From Maratus speciosus (taxonomy: Eukaryota > Arthropoda > Arachnida > Araneae > Salticidae), in the NCBI GenBank assembly GCA_963932465.1, contig OZ010800.1, positions 37,686,352-37,750,351 on the forward strand: a stretch of DNA of 64,000 nucleotides, in the 5' to 3' direction. Shown here one piece after another: positions 35,172-46,845 of this stretch. The number at the start of each line of letters is the position of its first letter. Position 1 is the first letter of the stretch. A program made the translations under genes and the position numbers. The notes under the pieces are model-generated. The model saw only the letters and a program-made list of their open reading frames with translations, was not told the origin of the DNA and did no database searches.

Positions 35172-36314
35172 CAATGATAAAATGCTTTACAGAAGCTAAA
35201 TTACCCTAATGCCACCCCCTCACAGTCACACATTAATGCTCCTTAGCATACAAAATTTTAAATTATTTAATATTTTTAAAAAATTCTGCTGCATTTCTTA
35301 ATCTGCTGTAAAAGTGAATAACTAAACATTTCTAGAAACCCTTTGCATCACAACATTCAGCTAATCTTAAAAATGCTTTTATGTTTTGAAATTGTTCTTT
35401 TTTTTTTTTTTTTTTTTTTTTACTTATTTATTTTTGCTTAAAATGTTCTGTTTATTAATTAGACAGAAAAATAAGCAGATCATAATGTCATGTAAAAGCG
35501 AGGGGGGGGGGGGGGGGTAAAGGTAATAAAAGTTTTATTTTTCAGTAGACAAAACTTTTTATCCGATATAAAAATACTAAGTGATTTGTTAATATAGTTT
35601 TTCTGATGAATAATATCAACCAAAAATATGTTTTATAATTTGTAGTAATTGTCCCTAAATTTTCTTATAATTTAAAAAAAAATTACTAAAATTCCTCCAA
35701 AAGATTTTCCAAAGTATTTCTCCTGTCTCTGTATATACAGAACTTTCATTCAAGGTAGGCATTCTGTTTTACATTCTTTGCAATATAATTAGGATGAGCA
35801 AAGCGAAACCTCTAGTACGTTACACTAATTACATTTTGTCGTACACTTTACAAAAAAACTATTCAATATTTTGACTTGAAATTGAACAAAACAAAAAAAA
35901 TATATGTAGATTTGCACAATATTATTATTTTTTACAGAATAATGCTAAAAAAATTATTATTTTAATTAATTTATTTTACATGTTTTTCCATTACGGATGC
36001 ATTTTTGCAAATAAAAAATGAAACAGGTATATTTTCAGAAGAAAAATCATGGAGTTATGATTTCTTGTATGAAATTTTTTAAATACCTTTTTTTTATGAA
36101 AATTATAGCATATTTTTAATGAATTAAAATTTGTGAAAATTCAATTACTTACATTCAATTATAAAAATATTAAGTGTTAAGAATTCAAATACACAATTTA
36201 TTCTTATTATGTGAAATCATTTACGCTGATGATACGTACACATTTTAAAAGAATTGTATTATGATTGGCCTTTTTTTTGTAAAGTGGCAACAAAAGAATT
36301 GTAATCAAATAAAA
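35172..36314. other. AT-rich spacer with homopolymer runs
   Basis: It holds a T-run (about 35399-35420) and a G-run (about 35501-35517). I see no gene and no clear element ends; a weak inverted similarity (tttgtaaagtg near 35850 and 36280) is not strong enough to call. Confidence 0.45.
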
Positions 36315-36318
36315 TTAA

Positions 36319-36598
36319 CCTTTAACTGATGTCACGCGGTCTCCCAGACCACGCGACTCCCAGCTGTAAACACTTTTATAGCTTTTTACTTTTCTGTACT
36401 GAAGTTAAATAATATGAATAAAATACTTTTTTCATGCAATTAATTCGCATGCTCCTAAGAGAAGTACAACAATATTGTTTGAACAAAATTTAAGTAAATT
36501 CAACCATTTGAGTTTTTTTTAAATTCATTTTATTCGAGGGGTCTGAGAGACCGGATCATATCAGTTGTGTGACAAATTGTAGTCACTTCAGGTAAGGG
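36319..36598. mobile_element. piggyBac-like MITE, 280 bp, TTAA flanks
   Basis: TTAA lies at 36315-36318 and 36599-36602. The ends are CCTTTAACTG and, read inward, CCCTTACCTG. Subterminal ggtctcccagacc on the left and ggtctgagagacc on the right form matching internal inverted motifs. There is no coding sequence. Confidence 0.72.
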
Positions 36599-36602
36599 TT
36601 AA

Positions 36603-37153
36603 TTGTTAAATTTGTTATATAAATATTTTGTAAAATTAGCTTCAAAAATACTTTTATTTATACCAGTCTTATATCACAAATGAAAAATTCCGAGGAATTT
36701 CTCAATTATTTGGCTGAATTTACGTTTCTCAAATTAAACATAAAATAACATTTTTGCTTAATAAAGGTTCAAGAATGATATAAAAAAATATTGTTACTTT
36801 CAAATATTTATCTTATTAAATAATGCTTCGCGAATCCAAACAAAGCATGGCTTTTGCTAATTATAGTTTCAAAAGTTTTATTCCTTAGAAGTGCAACTGT
36901 TTATTTCTACATAATATACTATTTTGGTTAAAGAACATATGATAATCACATAAACAGCGTGTATTTCCTGCCTACTCGATTACAGTTCTTGCCCACCTTG
37001 TTCCTTTGGAGGCATGGCAAAAATGTTTTGGATTTACCTCATATAAACGTCCAAAATTCACAGTCTATTTTTAGTAATTTCTCTCTTCCGAGAACTATAT
37101 ACTTCCATTTATCATTCTCTGTGATTTTCAAACGTCAATAAGGACTGTCAGAA
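36603..37153. other. AT-rich spacer
   Basis: The plus-strand ORF 36959-37141 does not resemble a known protein, and the minus frame below it has a stop, so I do not call a gene. Confidence 0.4.
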
Positions 37154-37399
37154 TTAAAGACTACCTAATCTGCCATTTATCCAAGTGGTTATGGTATGTT
37201 TACTCTCTGCTTTTTGTTCTTGTAAAATATTCTTACTGATCAAAGTTAAATATAAGTCAGAACCCACCAGAGTTTGTAAATACTGCTCACTGAAGCTCTC
37301 TGTGTTGTGTTTTGCCAGTTGTTGCAAATATATCCTTGGCAAATAGGGTTTTCTGAAAATTCCTCTCTCCTGATTTTTACTTTTTTTTTTTATGTTCAT
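37154..37399 (-). CDS. Unrecognised ORF with exon-like features
   Basis: This 81-codon minus frame (KPYLPRIYLQQLAKHNTE, later LVGSDLYLTLISKN) has a less AT-driven composition than neighbouring ORFs. The minus strand has a plausible splice acceptor just upstream (gaattttcag before the AAACCC near 37350) and a plausible donor near the end (attag then gtagtc near 37165). I do not recognise the family. It could be a captured or host exon inside the P-like element, or a chance frame. There is no matching neighbour exon that I can prove. Confidence 0.25.
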   Translation of the reverse strand: MNIKKKSKNQERGIFRKPYLPRIYLQQLAKHNTESFSEQYLQTLVGSDLYLTLISKNILQEQKAESKHTITTWINGRLGSL

Positions 37400-37996
37400 T
37401 TATTACATATAAATGTAGTCAAAACATATTTTTAAAAAATTTTCTGAAAAGGAAATTGTTTTAAATTTTGTTAATATATGAAATATAAATATGCGGGTGG
37501 AGAAGACTGAGGTTGGAGGGGGGGGATACACTAAGGCTTATATTACCATTATGGCTGATATAGTTTTCACTTTTTAAATTGTGGTGGTGATGATAATAAA
37601 AATATTAGAGAATATTTAAAAAACTTCATTATATTACAGAATAAAATTCTACTTACCATTCTAAATGAATACATAAATATTTTTATTATTTTGAAAAACA
37701 ATTAAATGTGTGTAATCCTGATTATGTGTAAATCCTGAAATTTTTAAATAAAAATATTTTTCCTTTCAAATGTTATTCAATGTTTTCATTTTCTATACCC
37801 ATGTGAAGCACCCTGAATATTATTTTACAGTATTATATACATACAGATAAAATGAATGAAACATGATAATGACTGTTAAAAACTTAAATATATACTGTAT
37901 GTAATAATGTACCAATAGAGCAATTTTTTTCCCCCAAAACATACTTAATTTTGCAACAACGAGAAGCAGTAGGGGGGGGGGGGGATAGCTTTTCTC
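37400..37996. other. AT-rich spacer with G-runs
   Basis: G-runs lie near 37510 and 37972. Nothing else is identified. Confidence 0.45.
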
Positions 37997-38402
37997 CAGA
38001 GTTTCTCCCAGACAGTTTCAGGAGGGTGCTGCACCCTGCCTATCCCTAGGTTTACAAAATAGCACCCTTTTTGCCCCTCATTTAAAAAATTAGCTCCCTT
38101 GTTGCTCTCACCTGAAAAAAGTGCCTTTACTCCTTTGTTTATTAAAAAATTTACTTTAATAAACAAAGGAGTACTAACTAAAGTCAATTTTTACTATTTA
38201 CATAGTAAAAATTGACTCATTGCTGTCTTTAAAATAGTATTCTATCTATTAAATATTAAAAAGTAGTTTTAAAAATCAAAAGAATGCCTTTAAAAATTTC
38301 AGAAAATGCCCTTAAGAATCCAAAACATGCCCTTCGGAATCCAAAAGTGCCCTTTTCCCACAAGCAGCACCCTGCCCTTTTTTAAACCTGGGGGAAACTC
38401 TG
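37997..38402. mobile_element. hAT-like MITE, 406 bp
   Basis: The left end CAGAGTTTCTCCCAG pairs with CAGAGTTTCCCCCAG read back from 38402, and both ends carry gggtgctgc slightly inside. No 8-bp duplication is visible now. The interior contains two adjacent perfect hairpins (38128-38173 and 38182-38217). The minus ORF 37945-38187 is the element itself read in frame. Confidence 0.65.
38128..38217. repeat. Two adjacent perfect hairpins
   Basis: Hairpin 1: 17-bp stem tactcctttgtttatta (38128-38144) with its complement at 38157-38173, loop 12 nt. Hairpin 2: 16-bp stem agtcaatttttactat (38182-38197) with its complement at 38202-38217, loop ttac. Confidence 0.9.
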
Positions 38403-40923
38403 TATCAGCCTTTTGCTTTTTAAGTGTACTGAGAAAACAATGTATAAAAACAGATTCTGTTTAGATGAATTGTAAAAACAAACATAAAGAAGTGAGCACA
38501 ATAAGCTGCAGAGTATATGTACTAATGCTGCTACTGATTTTTTCATTCTTAATTTTCACTGAAGATTGAAAAGATCTTCAGGTACCTATTGCTTTTATAT
38601 CTTCAAGGTTTCCTTTTATAAAACCTTGAAGCAGCTGGATGCTAAAGTTATTTGTGCTGCATGCATTTTTCATTATGCTGGTTTTTAGAAGTCATGTATT
38701 TACTAAAATATACTTTATAAACATCTAAAGCTATGAATTTATTGTTGTAATAACAGGGGAACAGCCAGGATCTTTAACTGAGAGAAGATTTGATTTGAAT
38801 CGTTATTACTTATTAAAATGATGCAATTTGTTGTTTTACATACTCTATTACCACATGACTAAACAAGAGCTCCTTTATCATCTTCCTTATTATTTTTGAC
38901 ATGCTTACAGATTACAATTATATTACATAATAAAAAAAAAAATTAAAAATGTTCTTTTAAAAAACATGCTTAGTGTATTTCAAAGTAAAAAATAACTTTT
39001 TTATTTTGTTGGAAATTAAACCCTGGCTATTTATTATTTAAATAGAAGCATAAAATTACAGTAATTTGTGGGATTAACAACAAAAATAGTGAAAACAGAT
39101 GGTACATTTATTTTTGAGAAAGTATATATTTATATTTTAAATAAAGTGTAAGATGGAATAAATACAAGTATACTTTGAATATATGTGTATACGTAACTAA
39201 TCAATGACAGCTTGAAACTAGTAAGCCAAGACTAATACTTAAAACAATAAAGAAAAAAATGTATTGTAAAATTGATGTATTTACTTGCTTTAATGTAAAA
39301 TCAAAGTCTCTAAAACAATAAAAGGAGAGAAAATCTTTAAGATTTTAATATAGGGAGACTAGCTTTATATATAAAATTTGTTATTGTGTCATACAGTGAG
39401 TTAGAAAAGATAAATACTTTTTCGTAATATTCATAACATGTACTTCGTTCATGTATTAAACAACGAACATATTAAATTCATATGAATCATTTAAATTTAT
39501 TTATTGCTTCACGTAACTTTTACTAATTTTGCATTTATAATAAATATTTTTTTTCAAATAAAGGTATAAAATAAAAATACACCAAATAAAAAAAATATAT
39601 ATATATATATTTATTTATTTATAGAGTTGCTATTCAAAAAATGTACAAGAAACATAACTTTCCAAATTCTTTTCATTATCCAAATATTAACTTATTATAG
39701 ATTAAGCATATTCATTTTATGACACATAAACAGTAATAAATTAAACCAGGACAGCAGCAATAGTGGTGGGGATGACATCTCAGCTACAGCAAGTATCTAA
39801 AGGACTAGCAAGCTACTCTCACAGACAGAAAATCAAAATAAACTCCTGCCTCGCGAGTGTAACCAGCTGTCATAAAAATACTAAATATCCTTCTTCCATC
39901 TTTTATAACTCATTTCATTGATACCAAAAGTCAACTGATATCTTCCGTATCTTATATATTTTAAATTAATATTTAGAAGTTAAGTTCATTTGGAAAATTA
40001 TGTTAGGTAATTTTTGGATCATAACAGTATTAAAATGTTCTCTGTTTTTCAGTAAACAATTTCATTTTATACCACTGTTGAAAATTTTTATATAATAAAA
40101 ACTCATTAGGAAGTCCAAAACTAATAAGAGTTATCTATAACTAATAATTTAAAATCACGTAATTCACACAAGTATAATATTTACATTGTTTAAAAAAAGT
40201 TATGACTAACATTATGAATATACACTTAATTTTGCTGTAAAAAAGAAAATAAATACTCTTTTAGTTTCATCTAAACTTTGAAAGCTACTATACCAAAAAG
40301 ATATTTTCATCATTTTATCAATGCTACTGATTTAAATATGGGGTACATATTGAAGTATCCTTAATTCAATGAATAAAATTGTTTATGCAACCCAATTTAT
40401 GATATCTCAGAAGAGATTTATTACATAAGAAGTTAGATTTACATGAGTACTTTGTTTGTAAATGCACAAAATCAGTGAAAAAAAGGAAGCAAATTCTTTT
40501 TACTAATATAAACAAAGATATATTTAATACAAAAAAGAGCTTATTCAAAATGCACGCGATAAAATTACTTCATATCATTTATATACATAAGCATAAATTA
40601 TTTTTTATAATTTCAACATATATATAATAAAACACTTGTACTCTTAAAAAAAAAAAAAGTATGCACGGCGATCACATGAAATATTAAATCGGTTTATAAC
40701 AGAGCAATCTGAAAATAAAGTGTTCTGCAATTCGTACAAATGCGAAATGCATATAAAATATATGCCTGAATTTTCGTTCATTCTTAATATATCGCGTATT
40801 ACAAGCTAATTTATTTTTACTCTGTTTTTCAAAAAATTTATCTTTCAAAAAATAAGTTTCCGCATCAAAAGTATCTAATACACATAGGATTTCTATACAT
40901 TCCTTGCAATGAACTTGATCTTA
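38403..40923. other. AT-rich right interior of the P-like element
   Basis: About 2.5 kb with no convincing gene. A slightly GC-richer island near 39745-39870 gives no consistent frame on either strand. There is an 11-bp hairpin near 38603 (cttcaaggttt / aaaccttgaag). Confidence 0.45.
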
Positions 40924-40970
40924 GCGCCCTCTGGCGAAATTGTAATTTTTTGGATATGGTTTCGCTTGTT

Positions 40971-41002
40971 GATTTCGACACTATATACTTCTAGACACTG
41001 TA
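40971..41002 (-). repeat. Right inverted terminus of the P-like element
   Basis: The reverse complement begins tacagtgtctagaagtat and matches 23315-23346 at 30 of 32 positions. It is followed outward by the target duplication (41002-41009). Confidence 0.78.
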
Positions 41003-41009
41003 CCTAGAC

Positions 41010-41340
41010 CACAGAGACCAAGCCTGGCAGACCACGCAGACCCTCCTAAACCCGGCTAAACCCACGCCTGGCAGACCTCGCAGACCTTGACCTGATAAGC
41101 CATAGTGTAAACGCAGCATTAGACAATATATACAAAACAAACACTGTGAAAATTAACAGACATATATGGAGCATTCTCACAATCTTTTGATTTTTGGGGG
41201 GGAAAAATCTGGCGAAATTAAACTTGCTAAAATAACATTTTAATCTGATAGACGAATGCCTTAATGATTCAAAAGAAAGAAAAAATGATCAGCAGCGAAA
41301 TTTTTTTTTATTTAACTGAGGTTTAAGTTAAACTTGCGAG
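41010..41340. other. Low-complexity flank
   Basis: It starts with a run of related agacc/ctggcagacc words (41010-41090) and continues into plain AT-rich DNA. catagtgtaaacgcagcatt at about 41102 looks like the end of another repeat family, but I could not find a partner. Confidence 0.35.
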
Positions 41341-42235
41341 TTTAATTTTCCTTACCGTTTTACCCCTATAACTTTTTATTTTCTTCTGATTTTTTACTTA
41401 TAATGAATTTGCATAGTACCCACAGGACATTCAAATAAGAAATAATAAAAATGTAGTACTTTTAATACAGAATTTTTGCATAACATTGTCTTAAAGGGGT
41501 GTTAAAGAAGGGACGGTAAGGTAAAAAAAGGGGATGGTATTGGAAAAAGGGACGAAATGGTAAAAAAAGGGACGGTAAGGATGGAACGGTAAAGAAAATG
41601 ACCACGTATTCTTAGGAAAATCATGTTAAGACTAAGTGATAGCCACAATGTTCATTAATTTTTAGAAACAGTTGCTAACATTGGATTAAATTATTATTAT
41701 TTCTTTTTTAATTTACCTTGAAAAGTGCAGGAATAAACCTTGGGGACAGAGACTACCAATAAAGGCACGATCTTGAAATTGATATTTAAATGCTGATTTA
41801 AATTTTGCAGTAAATTTCCTGTCAAATAATTTTAGACATTCTTTCTCTAGCATACTTCTGCATGAGAAAAAACTTGAAAAAAATTCTGTGGCTGCATCTG
41901 AAGTGATTTTCTGTATAAGTTTAGCAAGAGGGACAGTAAGGATGAAAAACCCAGGGACAGAGTTCAAAAAATAATATCAACCGTAAAAATGTGTGCTGGT
42001 TAATTTTTTGGCCAATTTATATAAAACAATTGTCCCAGTTTCGGAAAAAAATTACATCGAATTACTTTTATTGAAACAATTTTATACAGACAGCTCCAAA
42101 CTTAAAAATCAGCATCAGGGACACGGAACGGTAGAGGAGTTTTCCTGGTATTTGGACCCCCAATATCGTCCAAAACTTATTCATCTCGTTAATATTGTTA
42201 TGAAATTATGCAATGGGACGTTCCCCATTATATGA
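41341..42235. mobile_element. Unclassified element-like segment with repeated GGGACGGTAAGG motif
   Basis: The motif gggacggtaagg occurs at 41510 and 41569 with variants at 41531, 41549, 41583 and 41930, and a reversed form (ccttaccgtttta) near 41350. Two facing frames, minus 41713-41967 and plus 41993-42235, have more protein-like composition than surroundings. The plus frame ends YRPKLIHLVNIVMKLCNGT, which loosely resembles the dimerisation region of hAT-type transposases; that is a guess. I could not define ends. Confidence 0.35.
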
Positions 42236-42249
42236 AATAAAAAAAAACA

Positions 42250-42690
42250 CGAAAAAGTTTATTAAATAAAAAAAGTTGAGAGAGAGTTTGAACTTTAACT
42301 TTATTTAGTAATATAACAAAGCTGCGGGAACAGCTGTTATGGAAAACCAAATGGTTTCTCTTCAGTATGCAACAGGCAAAAGTGCTCGAAAAATATGTAT
42401 AATTTCAACGTGAATATTATCTGGTGTGATATGAATATTGTTATATTTCAGGTATGTATGGCGGGCGTGGAAAATGTATACATTTATTATTTTTGTATCA
42501 TTTTTAATTTTCAATGCATACACACTGGTGCATTTAACTAAATTATAACAGTAGATCGTAAATAATAACCTAATTCAGTTCCAATTATCAACATTCCTAA
42601 GATTAAATGTACTTTTAATTTCTTTTTTTTTTTTAATTATTATTATCAATTTTGTGAACATTTTGATTTGAATAACAACAATCGATGTCA
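42250..42690 (+). repeat. Dispersed repeat, copy 2
   Basis: Diverged copy, in the same orientation, of the repeat at 17560-17990, with shared words tatctggtgtga, cactggtgcattta and tatcaattttgtgaac. Confidence 0.55.
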
Positions 42691-43607
42691 TGCTGTCTTA
42701 GACTAGCATTGTGAATGGATAATACTTAAGCAAAAAATCAGCAAAAGAGACGCCCGTCTCACATTGGTCTTAAAACCAGTCGCGAGTTTACAGTGCAGTA
42801 GCAGAAAAGCAAACTAAATATGGTCTCGAGCATTAATCCCTCTAAGGGCACCGGTGCATTATAAATACCACTTAATTTTAATTCCCAAATGCCACATTGG
42901 AATCAGAATTTAAGGATTAAATTTTGCTTTGTACAATGTACGCGAAGAAATGCTTTTACTTACTTTCATATAAATTTGCTCATAAATCCCTGTCTATCAA
43001 TCAGTTTAACATTCTAGCAACAGAAGTACTTAGCCCCTGAAAGGTTTAAAGGTCGAAAGTCACGCCACACTTTAGCTCTTCAACTTTCTCGCTGAATCAG
43101 ATTCTTTACAATTTATTTACTGACAATATGCGATCGCTATATTTAATGGAGGCTATAATAGTAGGAGAAAAATCGCACAGTTATTTAAATATTGTCCTAT
43201 TTCTTTACGAAGATATATAAATTTCGTTTCAAATAAAAATTACGATTTTTTAAAAAAACAATTTAATTTTTAAATAATTATTTAACAAAAAATATGCAAT
43301 TCGGAAAGCCTTTATTTTCGATTTAAGTGCCAGCTAAAATTAACAAATTTCTTAATAATAATATTCTAATCCCTTATACAAGGCTGGAAACAATCAAATT
43401 CCAAAAAGGATAATTTTTAATAATTAAATGAGGGGATTAAATTACATGATAATTTTTTTTTAGTAATATACAAAAATGTACAAGATGAGAATCGGAAAAT
43501 CCAAAATAGCAAGAAAAAAATCTAAACAGGGTCATTAAGATCATAAAAAGCACAAAATTAAACTTAGAGCAAGCATAAATGAGATTTGAGATTACAACAA
43601 AATCATG
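42691..43607. other. AT-rich spacer
   Basis: The only structure noticed is a short palindrome gagacgcccgtctc near 42752. There is no gene. Confidence 0.45.
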
Positions 43608-44017
43608 TGGGAACGTCCACTGTTACTCTTGTGACCATTCGTGCGGTTTTTTACAAATACTTGCAATTATTTTACTATAAAATATAATTAAGATAAAAAG
43701 TGATATAACCAGTAAAATACTATTGTGCTCCACTCATTTAGTATATATCTAATTTGTAACAAAAAGCATTTTCCTTGTCTATATAATCAATCAAAATTTT
43801 GTTACTCTTGTGACCAGAGTGTCACAAGAGTCATTTAATATATACATAAGTATTTTTTATTTTTTTTATAAATTATATATATGTTTGTGTGTGGAACATA
43901 GTGGTATTTAGCTGGTTATATCAATTTTTATCTTACTTATATTTTGTAATAAAATAATTGGAATTATATATGAAAATTTGTTCTAATTATCACAAGAGTA
44001 ACGAATGGACGTTCCCA
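43608..44017. mobile_element. MITE, 410 bp, with internal copies of its end motif
   Basis: Both termini read TGGGAACGTCCA inward, followed by ttactcttgtga. The motif actcttgtgac appears at 43625 (left end), as a perfect inverted pair at 43804-43831 in the middle, and (as actcttgtgat) at 43989-43999 in the right end. The target duplication is not resolved. Confidence 0.7.
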
Positions 44018-44173
44018 TATGCACTCAGACGTTATTAAATAAATCATTATCAACAATTCTAACTACAAGATTTAAATTTCTTTCTTACTGCTATAAGGGA
44101 AAAGCTAGAAACTAATGACCAGCTTCTAATAAAGATAAACACACTTATGCCGCTTATGGTCTTCAAAGCATTT

Positions 44174-44313
44174 AGGCAGATCACACACTGAACAGACAAA
44201 AACGTCAGACAGGCGACAACTTATAGCATTCAAACCGGTTTCTTCTTTGTTATCAGCGTGAAATGTCACTTACGTTTTTTCGTCGCTTGTCTGTTCAGTG
44301 TGTGATATGCCTT
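44174..44313. mobile_element. Short MITE, ~140 bp
   Basis: The inverted ends share atcacacactgaacagacaa (left from about 44180, right ending about 44306). The whole unit can fold into a hairpin with an imperfect middle. Confidence 0.7.
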
Positions 44314-44829
44314 AGAACTTATACATGTTTTAATGGACTCTATTCAGGTGACGTCAGACGCCAGAGCTGGCGGTATGATGATCTGTTATTCTAGTTACTG
44401 CACCGGCAGAATACCAGTATGCGCAGGCGCAAACGGCGCTAGCAGACGACTTTAGCCTTGACCCAGGTTGAGTGCATACATTTTAACTGAAAATTTGCAA
44501 ACTTATGGAATTTTCTCGCATACAGAACAACATTTTGAATTTAGATTACAACATATTAAGTATATGCTGCTGCATCAAAGAATTTTTTTGCGGTGTAAAT
44601 ACCGCCAGCAGACGAATTTCAGCCTCGACCTCAGGTCGCGTGCATAAGGTCCGTTGTTCTGTCCATGTTCCGTGCTTTGCAACATACGACCAAAGAACGT
44701 AGAGAAAAAGAAGGGAAGGCTTTGGAAACCGTAACTAACCGATACAGTGCATACAGCTCTGCTGGGAAACACACTCAAAGGGGAGATCTAATCATAGGCA
44801 TTCTTCATTGCATCAACCAGTTTGCCATT

Positions 44830-44860
<31 letters not shown>

Positions 44861-46722
44861 GTAGCAAACCTAAGATAACACCTTACCTTGGCGCCAACGC
44901 CCCGCGAGAATTCAAAACATTTCTTTGTCAGTTTGACTTGTGACAATTTTTTTAATATGATCTGTTTATGTTCTGTTGTTATATATTTTCTGTGCTGCAA
45001 GTAGATAGCCGATGAATGCGTACAATGGAAAAATCTTCAGTGATGCAGCACTCAGTAAAATAATAAATTTTACGTATCGAAAGTTCCAATTTCACTCGAA
45101 ATCTAACATAACATTTAACAGATCAGATCCATCTAACGTATTGTACGACTTTTGACCTAACTCCCTCTAAAGGGGTAAAGGGGTTTCTCCCTTGGAGAGA
45201 AGCTCCATCCACGAAAGAGGGGGGGGGGGGAGCACACTGCTTTCACGCGGACAGAGGACAGCGGTGAGCATAGCGTTACTCCTCATTTTGATAATTATCG
45301 CTGGCGATAACGCAAAAGCGCGCCAAGTAACCCCGTTGTAACTTTCGCCCCTTTATGCGATTTCTACCTCTTAGGCTGCGTACAGGCGCGAGTTTTGCCT
45401 TCATTCTCCAGTTTTCCTGGAAAATCTTTCTGAATGGTTCTGCGGTTTATTCATAAAAGAAAGAGGGGAATCAACAATGGGTCAGGAGATTAGGAGCTCG
45501 ACTCTACTTGAAGGAAAGGTTCTCCTTTTCCAGGACATCTGTCTCTTTCCTGCTAAAGTCATTAAAACTCAAAAAGACCGCATGGCCACAACAATCGACG
45601 CCGACACTCATAACAGTTAGAAGGATGGTGCGTTCGCAGACGGTCAGGGATTTACATTGCGTCTATGGAAGTTTCCCCAAAGAATGTAGAGAGAAAGAAA
45701 TCCGACTTCAGCCAACAGATAAAAAGTTGAGACCTCAATAAGCTTGGTGGGAAAACAAACGTTACAGGCTGAGAGCAGCCGCGAGCTACCGGGCCAAAGA
45801 ATATGGAGGAGTATAGTATCTCTGACCGCCCCCCCCCCCCCCAATAATGTCCGTAACTCATTCTGTCAACTGTCACCCTTCCTTTCCTCCTCGTTGTTCC
45901 AAACAAACAAACAAAACGTCCCACTGTTTCCCGCGTTCTTCGTATCTGCTGGTTTTACAGTTTTTTGTTAAAAGACAAGTATTTTTTGCAGAAGTACCAT
46001 CGCTTTATCGCTATTGTTTTAGCTGGAAGAATTTGTTTAAAATTTATTTTCATATAGAATGTTATATAATGTACTTATAAGTATATATATAAATTATTAT
46101 TGATTTTTTATGCAAGTTTTGTACGTTTTGGTATCTTTTATCATTAGATGTTAATTAAATTATATAAGATAAGATTGATTTTTTTTATTACTTTTTATTT
46201 TCCATTCTGATTTTGTTTGATTCCTAATACTTACCATTTGCTTAGTATTGCTACTGGTAAAAGGATTATTATTAATATTGTAATCACTAACACTGCAAGC
46301 GGTGGGTCGTGCGATATTTAAATGGGTGTTCACAATCACTATAAAAAATTATGAAATTAAAGTAGATTCCATATTCATCTAATTATACTGTCTATCTGTG
46401 TGTACATCCGTCACAGAGCTCGTTCTCAGAAATTGTATAAGTTGGAGACTTGAAATTTTGGATACTTATAGCTGAACACCTGGGATCACACGAAAAATCA
46501 TAATTTTGAAAAATTCTCAATGCACGTTATTAACTAAAAAACAACCCCGATTAAAATAATGGAAAATGTATTCATATTTTTTTATTTATATTTAATTAAA
46601 GAATAAGTTGTTTCGAAAGTTATATTAAACGAAACACTTTGTGTGGTCGCAGATCACGCTTACCGTCTTGTTATATAATTTACCATTTATTATTATTATT
46701 ATAGTATTATTTGAATAATTTG

Positions 46723-46753
<31 letters not shown>

Positions 46754-46843
46754 GAGCTCCCGTGATTATTTTGTTTATGTTTGTATTGCTTTAATAATAG
46801 ATTTATTTTTTTATATAATAGAACTTACCATTTATTATTATTA
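44314..46843. other. GC-richer segment with old duplications, then AT-rich DNA
   Basis: A 40-bp block (cagacgactttagccttgac at 44440, cagacgaatttcagcctcgac at 44607) is duplicated. A second pair of related blocks occurs near 44690 and 45672 (ccaaagaacgtagagaaaaag / ccaaagaatgtagagagaaag). A 33-base T-run lies at about 44829-44861 and a C-run near 45827. Overlapping ORFs on both strands (44505-46080) look accidental. Confidence 0.45.
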
Positions 46844-46845
46844 TA

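Larger units (their letters stand above)
23315..41002 (+). mobile_element. Giant P-like DNA transposon, 17.7 kb
   Basis: The left terminus (23315-23346, starting tacagtgtctagaagt) matches the reverse complement of the right terminus (40971-41002) at 30 of 32 positions; Drosophila P has 31-bp termini. A second inverted block follows inside both ends (ccaaaaaattaca, left about 23375-23404, right about 40924-40955, ending in ggcgct). Both ends abut acctagac. Joining the flanks outside the element gives a continuous agacc-rich stretch, as expected if the insertion split it. A long P-type transposase frame lies 417 bp from the left end. The remaining 14 kb has nested repeats and no second recognisable gene. 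An alternative is two separate elements, but the shared flanking octamer argues against it. Confidence 0.72.

Noticed and set aside
35795..36314. Possible inverted-repeat element (tttgtaaagtg words)
   Set aside because: Similarity between the two sides is short and patchy and no flanking duplication is present.
39745..39870. Minus-strand words reading GYTREAGV, reminiscent of Lon proteases
   Set aside because: The similarity stops after eight residues, no proper splice donor follows, and no other Lon motif exists nearby.
44505..46080. Cluster of overlapping ORFs on both strands in a GC-richer segment
   Set aside because: Frames overlap on opposite strands, several are built on homopolymer runs, and none resembles a protein family.
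46380..46640. ctgtctatctgtgtgtacatccgtcacag stretch as the end of a known retroelement
   Set aside because: It resembles simple-sequence-rich segments common in arthropod repeats, but no coding part or end could be defined.
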